From Chryseobacterium camelliae (GTDB taxonomy: Bacteria; Bacteroidota; Bacteroidia; Flavobacteriales; Weeksellaceae), in contig NZ_CP022986.1 of the NCBI RefSeq assembly GCF_002770595.1, positions 1,054,001 to 1,118,000 on the forward strand: DNA of 64,000 nt, given 5' to 3'. This document shows positions 26,472 to 35,449 of the stretch, piece by piece (positions within the stretch are counted from its first letter, which is position 1; each line of letters begins with the position of its first letter). The notes beneath the pieces were generated by a model, which ran no database searches, was not told the origin of the DNA, and saw nothing but the letters and a program-made list of their open reading frames with translations. The position numbers and the translations under genes are program-made.

Positions 26472-29400
26472 TCTTCTTTCTGTTTTCAAGGGTTGCGAAA
26501 AAAATGTATAATCCAGGAATGATGATGAGCCCGAAAACGGTCCCGATCAGCATCCCTCCAGCAGCGGCGGTCCCGATCGAACGGTTCCCCACGGCTCCTG
26601 CCCCGGAAGCCACACAGAGCGGGATCAGCCCTGCAATAAAGGCAAATGAAGTCATCAGGATCGGGCGTAGACGCTGTCTGGCCCCCTCAATGGCGGAAGG
26701 AATGATCCCGTTGCCTTCCTTATAGCTGGCAATGGCAAACTCTACAATCAGGATGGCATTTTTAGCCAGAAGCCCGATGAGCATGACGAGGGCCACCTGC
26801 GCATAGATATTATTGTCCAGGCCGCAGACCAGCAGCGCAATATAGGACCCGAAAATACCCGTCGGCAGGCTCAGCAGCACCGGCATTGGCAAAAGGAAGC
26901 TTTCATACTGCGCCGCCAGCAGAAGGTAGACGAATACGAGGCAGACCAGGAAGATATATACGGTCTGATTACCGGAGAGGATTTCCTCCCGGGTCATTCC
27001 CGACCATTCTATCTCAAAACCTTTCGGAAGAGTTTCCGCAGCTGCTTTCTCCACGGCTGCAATGGCATCTCCGGAGCTGTACCCGTCTGCCGGTTCACCG
27101 TTGATCATGGCAGACATATACATATTGTATCGTGTAAGCACCTCAGGTCCGTACACACGCTCTATCGTGACGAAGGTGGAGAACGGCACCATTTCGCCTT
27201 TGTCGTTTTTCAGGTATAAATTCAGGATGCTTTCCGGTGTATCGCGGTATTCCGGGCTTGCCTGAACCATTACCTTGTACATCTGCCTGAAGCGGATGAA
27301 ATTGGTTGCATAATAGGATCCGAGCATCGTTTGCAGGGTAGACATGGCATTATCCACAGAAATCCCTTTCTTGGCCGCCATATCGTAATCCATATTGATC
27401 ATATACTGCGGGAATGTCGCATCGAAACTGGTGAAGCTGTTCTTAAGCTCGGGGCTTTCATTCAGCTTTTTTATGAAATCCCGGGTAACAGCATCCATAT
27501 GGTCTATGCTTCCTCCGGTACGGTCCAGAAGCCGGAGTTCAAAGCCGCTGCTGTTCCCGAATCCGGGCACAGTGGGTGGCGCAAACGCTTCGATCTCGGC
27601 ATCGGAAATTCCCTTTGTCTTTTTATTTAGTTCCCTGAGGAAATCATTAACCGATACACCCCGTTCCTTCCAGTCTTTAAGGCTGATCATGGCCATTCCG
27701 TAAGATGAGCCTGCAATTTCCGTGATGACATTGTACCCTGCCAGGGTCGTCACATTTTCCACCCCATCCATTTTTTTGGCAATGGCTGTAATTTCATCCA
27801 GTACTTTTTCAGTCCTTTCCACAGTTGCACCCTGCGGCGTAGTCACGCTCACGTACGCCATCCCCTGGTCTTCCATTGGGATAAACCCGGATGCCAGGAA
27901 CTTTGTACTCCCCCAGGTAAGCAGGATAAAGGCAACCAGAAGGCCGAAGGTAACCATCGTTCTGGTAGCAAACCTAGATAGGATCCTTACGTACCCGTTG
28001 GTCACTTTTTCGAGGAAAGCATTGAAAGAACCGAAGACCCGGTCCATCAGGTTTTTTTTACGGCCGTGCACATGAGGCTTTAAAATAAGCGCACATAAAG
28101 CAGGGGTAAGCGTTAAGGCATTAATCCCGGAAATCACGATACTGATAGCAAGCGTCAGGGAAAACTGCCGGTAAAATACGCCTACCGGGCCATCCAGGAA
28201 TGCTACGGGAATAAATACTGCCGACATCACCAGGGTAATGGCCACCACAGCGCCTGCGATCTCTTTGGTCGAAATGATGGTAGCTTCCATAGGCTGATAT
28301 CCTTCTTCCATTTTTACATGGACTGCCTCTACCACTACAATGGCATTATCCACCACAATACCGATGGCCAGCACAAGGGCAAACAGAGTAAGGAGGTTTA
28401 CTGAGAAGCCGAGCATGTTCATAAAGGCAAAAGTCCCGATCAGTGCTACCGGAATAGCCAGTACAGGGATCAGGGTGGAACGCCAGTCCTGTAAGAACAG
28501 GAAAACAACAATCGCCACGAGTACAAAGGCCTCTAAAAGCGTTTTTATAACCGCGCTTATAGAAGCATCCAAAAACCTGGAAACGTCATAGGCCATATTA
28601 TAATCCATCCCGGGAGGAAAGGAACCTGCTTTCAGCTCTGCCATTTTATCTTTTACATTCTGAATAACTTCGGAAGCATTGGAGCCCGGTCTCTGCTTCA
28701 TCATGATGGATGCGGAAGGCCGGCCGTCGGTTTTGGAAATCATGCCGTAGGTCATGGCCCCGAATTCCACTTTGGCAATATCTTTTAGCTTTAAAATAGT
28801 TCCTTCTTCATCAGCCCGCACCGGAATTTCTCCGTACTGTTGAGGCTCAAAGAATTTTCCTTTGTATTTAACGACATACTGAAGCTGCCCGGCCTGCTTA
28901 CCGGAAGATTCGCCCACCTTTCCGGGCGCAGCGGAGATATTCTGTTTCTGGAGTGCCTGTACCACTTCATCTGTGGAAATATTGTACACCGCCATTTTCT
29001 GGGGATCAAGCCATACCCGCATGGAGTATTCCTTCTGCCCCATAATTTCAGCTCGTCCTACCCCATCCAGCCGCTTCAGCTCCTGAAGGACATTAATGTC
29101 TGTGAAGTTATAGATAAACTGCTCGTCCTGACTGGGATCCGTGCTGGTGATGTTCAGGTACATCAACATGCTGTTCACTTCTTTCTCGGTAGTAACACCG
29201 GCCCTGATCACTTCTTCAGGCAATTCATCCAGGATTGTGGTTACCCTGTTCTGCACATTGACGGCAGCGAGATCTGGATCCGTTCCCACTTCAAAGAATA
29301 CCTGTATGACAGTTAATCCGTCATTTGATGTAACGGTTGACATATAGGTCATGCCGGGCACACCGTTGATCGCCCGTTCCAGTGGCAGAGCTACCGCATC

Positions 29401-29574
29401 TGCGGAAACTTCGGCATTGGCACCGGTATATTTGGCCGTTACCGTTACCGACGGAGGAACGATATCGGGAAACTGCGTAATCGGCATTTGCGTCAGGGCC
29501 ATAATCCCCACCAGCACAAAGACAATGGAAATCACCAGCGAAAGGACCTTCCGCTTGATAAACATTTCTACCAT
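26455..29574 (-). CDS. RND multidrug efflux pump, HAE1 family (system 1)
   Basis: This 1039-residue protein has the AcrB/MexB architecture: an N-terminal helix (VEMFIKRKVLSLVISIVFVLVGI), two large periplasmic loops, and twelve TM helices in two repeats. In TM4 the sequence is GIVVDNAIVVVEAV, where AcrB has two adjacent Asp; here the second is Asn. Other landmarks are 'TKEIAGAVVAITLVMSAVFIPVAF' and 'GLLAKNAILIVEFA'. It would use proton flux to export drugs from the periplasm with the neighbouring adaptor and channel. The gene is 16 nt after the adaptor gene. Confidence 0.93.
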   Translation of the reverse strand: MVEMFIKRKVLSLVISIVFVLVGIMALTQMPITQFPDIVPPSVTVTAKYTGANAEVSADAVALPLERAINGVPGMTYMSTVTSNDGLTVIQVFFEVGTDPDLAAVNVQNRVTTILDELPEEVIRAGVTTEKEVNSMLMYLNITSTDPSQDEQFIYNFTDINVLQELKRLDGVGRAEIMGQKEYSMRVWLDPQKMAVYNISTDEVVQALQKQNISAAPGKVGESSGKQAGQLQYVVKYKGKFFEPQQYGEIPVRADEEGTILKLKDIAKVEFGAMTYGMISKTDGRPSASIMMKQRPGSNASEVIQNVKDKMAELKAGSFPPGMDYNMAYDVSRFLDASISAVIKTLLEAFVLVAIVVFLFLQDWRSTLIPVLAIPVALIGTFAFMNMLGFSVNLLTLFALVLAIGIVVDNAIVVVEAVHVKMEEGYQPMEATIISTKEIAGAVVAITLVMSAVFIPVAFLDGPVGVFYRQFSLTLAISIVISGINALTLTPALCALILKPHVHGRKKNLMDRVFGSFNAFLEKVTNGYVRILSRFATRTMVTFGLLVAFILLTWGSTKFLASGFIPMEDQGMAYVSVTTPQGATVERTEKVLDEITAIAKKMDGVENVTTLAGYNVITEIAGSSYGMAMISLKDWKERGVSVNDFLRELNKKTKGISDAEIEAFAPPTVPGFGNSSGFELRLLDRTGGSIDHMDAVTRDFIKKLNESPELKNSFTSFDATFPQYMINMDYDMAAKKGISVDNAMSTLQTMLGSYYATNFIRFRQMYKVMVQASPEYRDTPESILNLYLKNDKGEMVPFSTFVTIERVYGPEVLTRYNMYMSAMINGEPADGYSSGDAIAAVEKAAAETLPKGFEIEWSGMTREEILSGNQTVYIFLVCLVFVYLLLAAQYESFLLPMPVLLSLPTGIFGSYIALLVCGLDNNIYAQVALVMLIGLLAKNAILIVEFAIASYKEGNGIIPSAIEGARQRLRPILMTSFAFIAGLIPLCVASGAGAVGNRSIGTAAAGGMLIGTVFGLIIIPGLYIFFATLENRKKNETTS

Positions 29575-29590
29575 AATTGATTATTTAGGG

Positions 29591-30679
29591 TTACAGCTTC
29601 TTTTTAACGATGATCATGTCGCCGTCTTTCAGGGACTGGGTACCTTCAAACACAATCCGGTCTCCCGGTCTGATGCCGCTTTCTACCAGATAAGCATCCT
29701 TCAGGGAAGTGCTTACGGTAACATTGGTCATCTTCACCTTGTTATCTTTTCCTACCCTGAAGACATAGGTTTTGTCCTGAATGGAAAAAGTGGATTTCTG
29801 CGGGATCAGCACCGCATTGTTCTCTACCTCTGAAATCGTCAGCTTTCCTGAGGTCCCGTGTTTGATGAGATGGTCAGGATTCGGGAAGAGTACTTTGTAG
29901 CGGATGGATCCTGTGGCACGGTCAATCTCGCTTTCGGCTGATTTCAGGGCACCGTTGAACTGGTAGGCCATCCCGTTGGGAAGCACCAACTGGATCTTCT
30001 GGTGTTTGCCCAGCTTATCTTTAGACAAAAGCTCAAAATACAGATTTTCCGGAATGGAAAAATAGGCATATACCTCATCCAGCTGGGAAAGTGTGGTCAG
30101 CAGAGTACCATTGGTAACCAGGCTTCCGTCTTTGTGGGGTATGACATCAATGACGCCGTTGAAGGGCGCGGTTACCGTTGAAAAATTTATTTTCTGCAAT
30201 ACGGCTTTCCGCTCTGCATCGGCAAAAGCGTATTTACCTTTTGCGGATGACAGCCTGGCTTTCACCAGTTCCAGTTCATTGCCTGCAACAAAACTTTTGT
30301 CATAGAGGCTTTTGACCTGCTTCAGCTCAACTTCTGCAATGCGCAGGTCGGCTTTTGCCTGCCTGCACTGGGCTTCCGCTTTCAGGAGGTCCATTTTAAG
30401 TTCGGCATCATTGATCTTGAACAGTGGCTGACCTTTCCTTACGGACTGTCCTTCATTAACGTAGATATGATCGATAATCCCGTCCACACGGGAGCGGAGC
30501 TCTACGTTTCTCTTGGCCTGAATGTCTGTTACAAACTGGCTGCTGATCAGGGTATCTTTTTGTTTGACCTGAAATACAGGTACTTCCTTATTTTCTTTAT
30601 GGTGACTGGTATTGCTTTTGACACATGAGTATGCGCATAATAATGCAGCAATGCATACTATGAAACTTTTTGTATTCAT
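29591..30679 (-). CDS. RND periplasmic adaptor lipoprotein (system 1)
   Basis: This 362-residue protein carries a lipoprotein signal (LLCAYSC, Cys near residue 19) and the membrane-fusion-protein order of barrel-sandwich 'VELRSRVDGIIDHIYVNEGQSVRKGQPLFKIN' (about 57-88), alpha-helical hairpin (about 90-150), second barrel half 'TVTAPFNGVIDVIPHKDGSLVTNGTLL', and beta-barrel plus membrane-proximal domain. It links the pump to the outer-membrane channel. It is the first certain gene of the operon, preceded by a small gene 54 nt upstream. Confidence 0.93.
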   Translation of the reverse strand: MNTKSFIVCIAALLCAYSCVKSNTSHHKENKEVPVFQVKQKDTLISSQFVTDIQAKRNVELRSRVDGIIDHIYVNEGQSVRKGQPLFKINDAELKMDLLKAEAQCRQAKADLRIAEVELKQVKSLYDKSFVAGNELELVKARLSSAKGKYAFADAERKAVLQKINFSTVTAPFNGVIDVIPHKDGSLVTNGTLLTTLSQLDEVYAYFSIPENLYFELLSKDKLGKHQKIQLVLPNGMAYQFNGALKSAESEIDRATGSIRYKVLFPNPDHLIKHGTSGKLTISEVENNAVLIPQKSTFSIQDKTYVFRVGKDNKVKMTNVTVSTSLKDAYLVESGIRPGDRIVFEGTQSLKDGDMIIVKKKL

Positions 30680-30733
30680 GATAGAATTTTATAACTGAAG
30701 TTCGACGAAAAATATTGGGGGACAATACCCGTC

Positions 30734-31069
30734 TCAGAACAGCTGCAACAGGTGCAGGTAAGATTTTACGGCACAGAATACCGCCGGCGCAGGCATCAGC
30801 CTGGTACAGGCTTCCGTATTTAAAAACTGTTCGGCCATTCTCTCCGGAGTATCTGCCGGGGCCATAGCACAGATATTCTTAAAGAAATTCTTGGTATAAA
30901 CCTGTACAGCTTTTACATTATAATACGATTCTACGACAGGATTAATGCCATTGCTGACCGTATTTCCCTTCACGGGAATATTCATCAGTGATTTCTCAGC
31001 CCAGTCCGAGTTGAAAAACGAAAACAGTATAACGAGATACACACCGATAAAAGACCTGATCAATAACAT
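30734..31069 (-). CDS. Small exported protein upstream of RND system 1
   Basis: This open frame of 111 codons begins with a hydrophobic segment (MLLIRSFIGVYLVILFSFF) that could be a signal peptide or anchor, followed by a polar part with two Cys pairs of possible interest (NICAMAP, TEACTRL, VFCAVK). I recognise no family. It is collinear with the efflux operon, 54 nt before the adaptor, and a TAnnTTTG element lies 45 nt upstream, which supports it being the first transcribed gene. It could also be spurious. Confidence 0.5.
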   Translation of the reverse strand: MLLIRSFIGVYLVILFSFFNSDWAEKSLMNIPVKGNTVSNGINPVVESYYNVKAVQVYTKNFFKNICAMAPADTPERMAEQFLNTEACTRLMPAPAVFCAVKSYLHLLQLF

Positions 31070-31113
31070 TTAGTAGAAATTGCGAATTGTAAACATGAAT
31101 ATGTTTAAGACCA

Positions 31114-31121
31114 CAAATTTA
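31114..31121 (-). promoter_or_regulatory. Candidate -7 element (TAAATTTG) for RND operon 1
   Basis: Read on the minus strand, TAAATTTG matches TAnnTTTG and lies 45 nt before the small upstream gene. No TTTG is evident at the -33 distance. Confidence 0.4.
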
Positions 31122-31639
31122 AGGCATTTGCTTTTAAGTTTTTTTTAATTAATGTTAATAAAAACTTAACACAAAGTTAAATAAGCATAATTACATAGAT
31201 ATTTTAAGCTTTCAGACGATAAAAGGATTTATTGATTCAGTATCGATAGAATGGTCCGACACCACCACTTCGCCCCCTATCGCATAAATGGCAAACCTCT
31301 ATTTTATTCTGTAATTCTCAGCTCTATAACTCTCACGCTCTCCCACTCTTTAACTCTCCTACTCCTTAATCCATCGCGGATCAGCAGATCAAGCAGATTT
31401 TTACGCATTGTAAAAACCGTAGGTTTTTGAAAACTGATGTGTTCTTATGTTTTTAAAGCTCTTATCTTTATGATTCTTATGGGTCAGAAAAACTCTATGC
31501 GTATTATGATTGTAGCCCCAACCCTAATGCATTCTAAAACTTTAGTACACTCAAACGCTTAAACACTCAAACGCTCCCAAAAATTCCTGCTGCAATATCT
31601 GAAACCGGAATCTAATGGTGTAAAGTCATCCTTCAGGTC
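31122..31639. other. Gap holding a dispersed repeat copy and CT-rich low-complexity sequence
   Basis: Apart from the repeat at 31376-31490, this stretch contains a low-complexity CT-rich segment (about 31315-31365, many ACTCTC-like words) similar to one at 13318-13350 in repeat block 1. No gene is supported. Confidence 0.5.
31376..31490. repeat. Dispersed repeat copy, related to the 12.7-14.2 kb blocks
   Basis: The order of modules is the same as in block 1: a CAGATCAGCAGATT-like opening (here GGATCAGCAGATCAAG), TTTTTACGCAT, the hairpin AAAAACC-GTA-GGTTTTT at 31412-31428, then a 'tgatgtgttctt' tail and 'atgattctta'. It lies 18 kb from the other copies, which shows the element is dispersed. 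Confidence 0.75.
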
Positions 31640-31671
31640 TTGGAAGAAATCCCTTATAATGCTTATATTTG
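31640..31671 (+). promoter_or_regulatory. Promoter (TTG -33 and TATATTTG -7)
   Basis: TTG at 31640-31642 and TATATTTG at 31664-31671 are separated by 21 nt, a good fit to the Bacteroidota promoter arrangement. The element lies inside a longer open frame that begins at 31640, which supports the start codon at 31700. Confidence 0.6.
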
Positions 31672-31699
31672 TTATAGGACAACTTATGATAATTATATA

Positions 31700-32665
31700 A
31701 TGAAGTACGGAGCTGTCGCATTCTGGGGATTGTTTATCGCTTATTTTATCCTGGTACACCCCTGCATCCTGTATTACAATGCTTACCATACCAGCAATAA
31801 TACTCCCGACGGGATGCTGGCCCTGGTTTTTCTGGTGCTGAGCATCCTGTTATGGTCAGTTGTGCTGGTATTCATTCTGCAGCTGATTCTTAATAACGGG
31901 ATTTTAGCCAAAAGGAACCTCAGGTACATTGAACAGTATGGAAAAAGACTGGATGGAATGATCAGGGAATCAAAAGTACTCCGGGAACATGGTTCCGGGC
32001 CTGCATTGCGTGAAATCATTCTGGAAATGACTAATTTTTCGGGGCACCGCATCCTCCATACCATGACCATTACTGATAGCAGGCCTGAAGAGAACAGGTT
32101 TACACCCGGGAAATCCATCAGCCTCAGGATTGATCCTTCATTCAGGCGAAATCCTTACTTTTTCCTGGAAGGTTCCCATTCGAAAGTGAACTATATGCTG
32201 TTCCTGCCGTGGTTTATCATATTGGCCGGAGTCATTCTGTATTACAGATACGCGTATGCATCTGAAAGCGGCGGGCTGGGCTGGCGGTTCCTGGAACTCT
32301 CCCATCCCCTTATCGTGATACCGGCATCCTCCATTTTTGCTGCCGGCATCATCTATTTCATCATCAGAGTTTTCATTATGGGGAACAAAACAACCGCAGA
32401 ACGATTAAAGCTGAAATTCCTCGGGGAAGTAACCGTTGCCGATATTGTGGAGGTTACCCAGACCGGGACCTACATCAATAACCAGCCTCAGGTAAAGTAT
32501 ACCCTTGAATTCAAAGATAAAAAGGGAACCCTGATACGTACCGGCAAAAAGCAGATCGTTTCCCTGATGGATATCGCACAGGTTAGCTCCATAAAACAGA
32601 AGGAAGTCATCTATCTGCCTGACCATCCTGAAAACTTCAGCTTTTTTGATGAAATTAACAATTAG
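31700..32665 (+). CDS. Membrane protein with DUF3592-like segments
   Basis: Using the ATG at 31700 the protein has 321 residues. It has hydrophobic helices near residues 3-23, 38-63, 168-188 and 206-232. The C-terminal soluble part reads GEVTVADIVEVTQTGTYINNQPQVKYTLEFKDKKG, the pattern (A.V....TG..iN..P.v...leF) seen in DUF3592-type proteins. Function is unknown. It is followed after 6 nt by a lipoprotein gene and probably forms an operon with it. A well-spaced promoter lies 28 nt upstream. Confidence 0.75.
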   Translation: MKYGAVAFWGLFIAYFILVHPCILYYNAYHTSNNTPDGMLALVFLVLSILLWSVVLVFILQLILNNGILAKRNLRYIEQYGKRLDGMIRESKVLREHGSGPALREIILEMTNFSGHRILHTMTITDSRPEENRFTPGKSISLRIDPSFRRNPYFFLEGSHSKVNYMLFLPWFIILAGVILYYRYAYASESGGLGWRFLELSHPLIVIPASSIFAAGIIYFIIRVFIMGNKTTAERLKLKFLGEVTVADIVEVTQTGTYINNQPQVKYTLEFKDKKGTLIRTGKKQIVSLMDIAQVSSIKQKEVIYLPDHPENFSFFDEINN

Positions 32666-32671
32666 ATTCCA

Positions 32672-33340
32672 ATGAAAAACTTTTTACCTGCCGCCATGGC
32701 GGCTATCATGCTCATAGGCTGTAAAGATTTTAAAAAGAGCATTGATGATACCTTAAACAGCCCTGCCGAAACTGCAGGATCCAGTACCGGAGACGCTGCT
32801 AATACCCCGGCTGCCTATCCCTCCGCTTACAGTGGTCATTCGGGCACAGCAGCGACACCGGAAAAACCGGTTTATTTCACCTCTCAGAAAGACAAGCTAC
32901 AGGAAGCGGAAAACAAGCTCCGTGCCCTGCCGCAGTTTGCTGGCAAGCCGATTTTCATTTATCAGTTCATCCATTTTTACGATGACGGCAGGATCATAAC
33001 CAAACTTCAGAACCCTGATACCCCGGAGTATATAGATGAATATACCTATGATGACGGGATGTGGCAGAAGCCGGAACCTGTAGTCCTTTCAAAAAATGAT
33101 AATGTTAAAGAGGAACTTATCCCGCTGGACAGGATCCCTTTTGAACATGCAGTCAATGTCTATCATGTCCTGGAAGAAAAAAGAAAAGAAATCGGAAGCC
33201 AATCGCAAGATTATACCCTGTATGCCGGAAAACGGAAAGGTAAAATCCATTGGTACCCGGGCAGTATTCAAAACGAACGTTCATCCTACGATATTGAATA
33301 TAATGAAGACGGCACCTTAAAATCTTTTGAACAGAGATAA
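32672..33340 (+). CDS. Lipoprotein of unknown function
   Basis: This 222-residue protein has a lipoprotein signal (AAMAAIMLIGCKDF, Cys near residue 17), then a low-complexity Ala/Ser/Thr/Pro linker (about 28-70), then a compact domain with 'IFIYQFIHFYDDGRIITKLQNPDTPEYIDEYTYDDGMW' and a C-terminal 'YDIEYNEDGTLKSFEQR'. I do not recognise the family. It starts 6 nt after the membrane-protein gene, so the two are likely cotranscribed, and it ends before a shared terminator. Confidence 0.75.
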   Translation: MKNFLPAAMAAIMLIGCKDFKKSIDDTLNSPAETAGSSTGDAANTPAAYPSAYSGHSGTAATPEKPVYFTSQKDKLQEAENKLRALPQFAGKPIFIYQFIHFYDDGRIITKLQNPDTPEYIDEYTYDDGMWQKPEPVVLSKNDNVKEELIPLDRIPFEHAVNVYHVLEEKRKEIGSQSQDYTLYAGKRKGKIHWYPGSIQNERSSYDIEYNEDGTLKSFEQR

Positions 33341-33481
33341 AAGGCTGCTTCATTATTAACCGATAAGATATAATTTTTATTAGGCTGTTATACAACAGAA
33401 AGAATTTTCTGACGGATCGGTCTTTAAATACGATCGTTTCCCAAATGAGACCGGAAATTCCTGCCGGTTCCCTATAAATAA

Positions 33482-33508
33482 AAGCCATTCAGATGATCTG
33501 AATGGCTT
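33482..33508. terminator. Bidirectional hairpin between convergent genes
   Basis: The arms AAGCCATTCAGA and TCTGAATGGCTT pair perfectly over 12 bp. The hairpin lies between the lipoprotein gene and the convergent small helical protein gene. Confidence 0.75.
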
Positions 33509-33565
33509 CCTGTTAAGCTATGATTAATATGGTTTATTAATATACAATATTCATCATTGGTTTCA

Positions 33566-33925
33566 TTACTTGCTCTTTTCTGTGGTGAGCTTCCCTGCTA
33601 ATTTTGAAACTTTAAGTAGTCCTTTTCCTAACTTTTTAATGGAAGCGCTGTCTTTTGTGTTTTCTGCTTTTTCTGCCGCTTCCACGGTAGCATTGCCTAA
33701 TTTTTCAAGCAGGCTGCAGATTTTTTTGTTGTCCTTATCAGCCATGGCCTCTTTCAGTTTCTCCAGATCGTGCAGGATCGGTGCAAAGCCTCTGCGGTCT
33801 TTCAGGAGCTTGATCCAGCTGGTGATGTTTGGCGCAGCACCGGTTTTGGATTCTTTTTCAATACCGGTTTCTACCAGTTCAATTGTTTTTTCAACGTGTT
33901 CTAATTCAGATTTTTGATCGTTCAT
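33566..33925 (-). CDS. Small helical protein of unknown function
   Basis: With the ATG at 33925 the protein has 119 residues and no signal peptide. It is almost entirely helical by composition (many Lys, Glu, Leu and Ala) with a central segment NITSWIKLLKDRRGFAPILHDLEKLKEAM. It is probably cytosolic. A start at 33952 would add a short unlikely N-terminus. I do not recognise a family; similar small helical proteins are common single genes in Chryseobacterium-like genomes. Confidence 0.65.
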   Translation of the reverse strand: MNDQKSELEHVEKTIELVETGIEKESKTGAAPNITSWIKLLKDRRGFAPILHDLEKLKEAMADKDNKKICSLLEKLGNATVEAAEKAENTKDSASIKKLGKGLLKVSKLAGKLTTEKSK

Positions 33926-34168
33926 AATTTTGTTTTTTGATGTAAATTGCATAGGACAATAGATGTGCCAGAGTTAGTATTTTTTTCAAATATTAGTATA
34001 TAATTATACTTTTATTTTTCAAGATCTTGGATTATCATAAAACTGTAAACCCACATTGTGAATCATGGCTGAATACCGATGCCATGCATACAGTATTATA
34101 AAGGGTAATTCGTCAAAGCCTGAATATTTGGCATATAATTGGTTCAGGAAGGAAAAAAAATAAATATT

Positions 34169-34717
34169 ATGATTAAAAAAATTCTTACACTGATGTTGTC
34201 TTTGTGCTTCCTGAGCATTTCATTAATAAGCTGCGACAAAGATGATATAGAAGTCCCGGTGCCTTTTGACATTCCGTTAACGGTTGAGCAGGATCTGCCT
34301 TTTGCTACAGTACAGACCAGCTCTTACCTGCGCTATCCGGAAATTGCCCTGAATTTAGACCTTGATGCCACCATTAAGGAAAAATATCCGAAGCTGTCTA
34401 TTAACAACCTGAAAAGTGCCAAGCTTACAGGCTTTACCATAGATTATATCAGCTCTAAACTCGGAAACAAACTCGATGTGATTAACAGTGCCAAAATCTA
34501 TATTAAAGCGCCTGATTTACCGGAAGTGCTGGTGGGTACTGTAGAAAACAACACCAATCCGAACCAGCTGGTGATCAATACCGTGGATACTGAACTGATC
34601 GACTATTTTAAATCCAAGCAAAACTCATTGATTCTTGAAGTAAAAGGAGCAAAACTAAGCCTTGATGAGCTGAAAGTTAACCTGAAGCCTGTCTTCAAAA
34701 TTTCTGTAGGGCTATAG
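34169..34717 (+). CDS. Lipoprotein of unknown function
   Basis: The ATG at 34169 gives 182 residues beginning with a lipoprotein signal (MIKKILTLMLSLCFLSISLISC, Cys22). The mature part alternates hydrophobic and polar residues in a way that suggests beta-strands, with 'SAKLTGFTIDYISSKLGNKLDVINSAKIYIKAPDLPEVLVG' in the middle. No enzyme motif is seen. It stands alone, with a small basic-peptide gene 170 nt downstream on the same strand. Confidence 0.75.
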   Translation: MIKKILTLMLSLCFLSISLISCDKDDIEVPVPFDIPLTVEQDLPFATVQTSSYLRYPEIALNLDLDATIKEKYPKLSINNLKSAKLTGFTIDYISSKLGNKLDVINSAKIYIKAPDLPEVLVGTVENNTNPNQLVINTVDTELIDYFKSKQNSLILEVKGAKLSLDELKVNLKPVFKISVGL

Positions 34718-34887
34718 TAATTCAGATTTTTAAATTTATATATATGCAGGAACTTAATCCTGCATTTTTTGTAAAAACCTGTGTTAAAAATTTCTTTTGG
34801 CTGATCTTTTGCGGTACAGATACAGGAAGTTAGTGATTTGAAATTCAGCACTGCTCCATTGATGTCTAATCTTTAATACCAACCATT

Positions 34888-35019
34888 ATGGGAATAAAAC
34901 CAGGACCAAAGAAAACAGCAGCATCTACCGGTGAAACCGATAAGCGCCAAAGGGATAACAAAGAAACGCCTAAAAACGACCCGTCGCTAAAGCCTCATAA
35001 GCATAAGAAAGGCGACTGA
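34888..35019 (+). CDS. Very small basic protein (43 aa)
   Basis: ATG at 34888 to TGA at 35017-35019 encodes 43 residues starting MGIKPGPKKTAASTGETDKR and ending HKHKKGD. It is extremely hydrophilic, rich in Lys, Pro, Thr and Asp, and has no hydrophobic core, so it is probably disordered and perhaps binds nucleic acid. A hairpin with a T-run lies about 110 nt downstream. It is too short for routine gene finders; the lack of rare codons and its clean ending support it. Confidence 0.6.
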   Translation: MGIKPGPKKTAASTGETDKRQRDNKETPKNDPSLKPHKHKKGD

Positions 35020-35449
35020 CCGTAACTGAATGTGTATTTTAATCCGACCATAGTAATACTGTGATCAGGATTAATTTATAAACCCAGATGTGTGACCATA
35101 AAAGGGATTAAAAACAAACTTTATAATCTGTAAAACGGCTTCTATGAACATAGGAACCGTTTTTTGATACATATTGTCCGGATAAATACATTTTTGGATC
35201 CTTTAATGCAGTATGAATCCAGTTCATCATTAGATTAAAAATCATGAAAAAAAATACCACATATCACATTTATTCATTACCATGGCTCTTTTTTTGAGGC
35301 AGAGCAATTAATATATATCATCTAAGCCAAAGAAGTTTTGACTACGCAGATGATCAGATAATGGAAAATCCTGAACCGGCAAGAGTTGTCATAAAACGCC
35401 ATATGGTATACTAGGTACTCCAATAATTTTTTAATTAATTTCTGAAACC
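35020..35449. other. Gap with terminator, otherwise nothing recognised
   Basis: Apart from the hairpin at 35132-35165 this 430-nt stretch has no supportable gene. It presumably holds the promoter of the outer-membrane protein gene at 35450, but no clean TAnnTTTG element was found. Confidence 0.4.
35132..35165 (+). terminator. Imperfect hairpin with T-run
   Basis: AAAACGGCTTCTA pairs with TAGGAACCGTTTT with two imperfect positions and is followed by more T residues. It probably ends the transcript of the 43-residue gene. Confidence 0.6.

Noticed and set aside
31640..31699. Start codon at 31640 for the membrane protein
   Set aside because: The extra 20 codons overlap a well-spaced TTG/TATATTTG promoter; the ATG at 31700 directly precedes the first TM helix.
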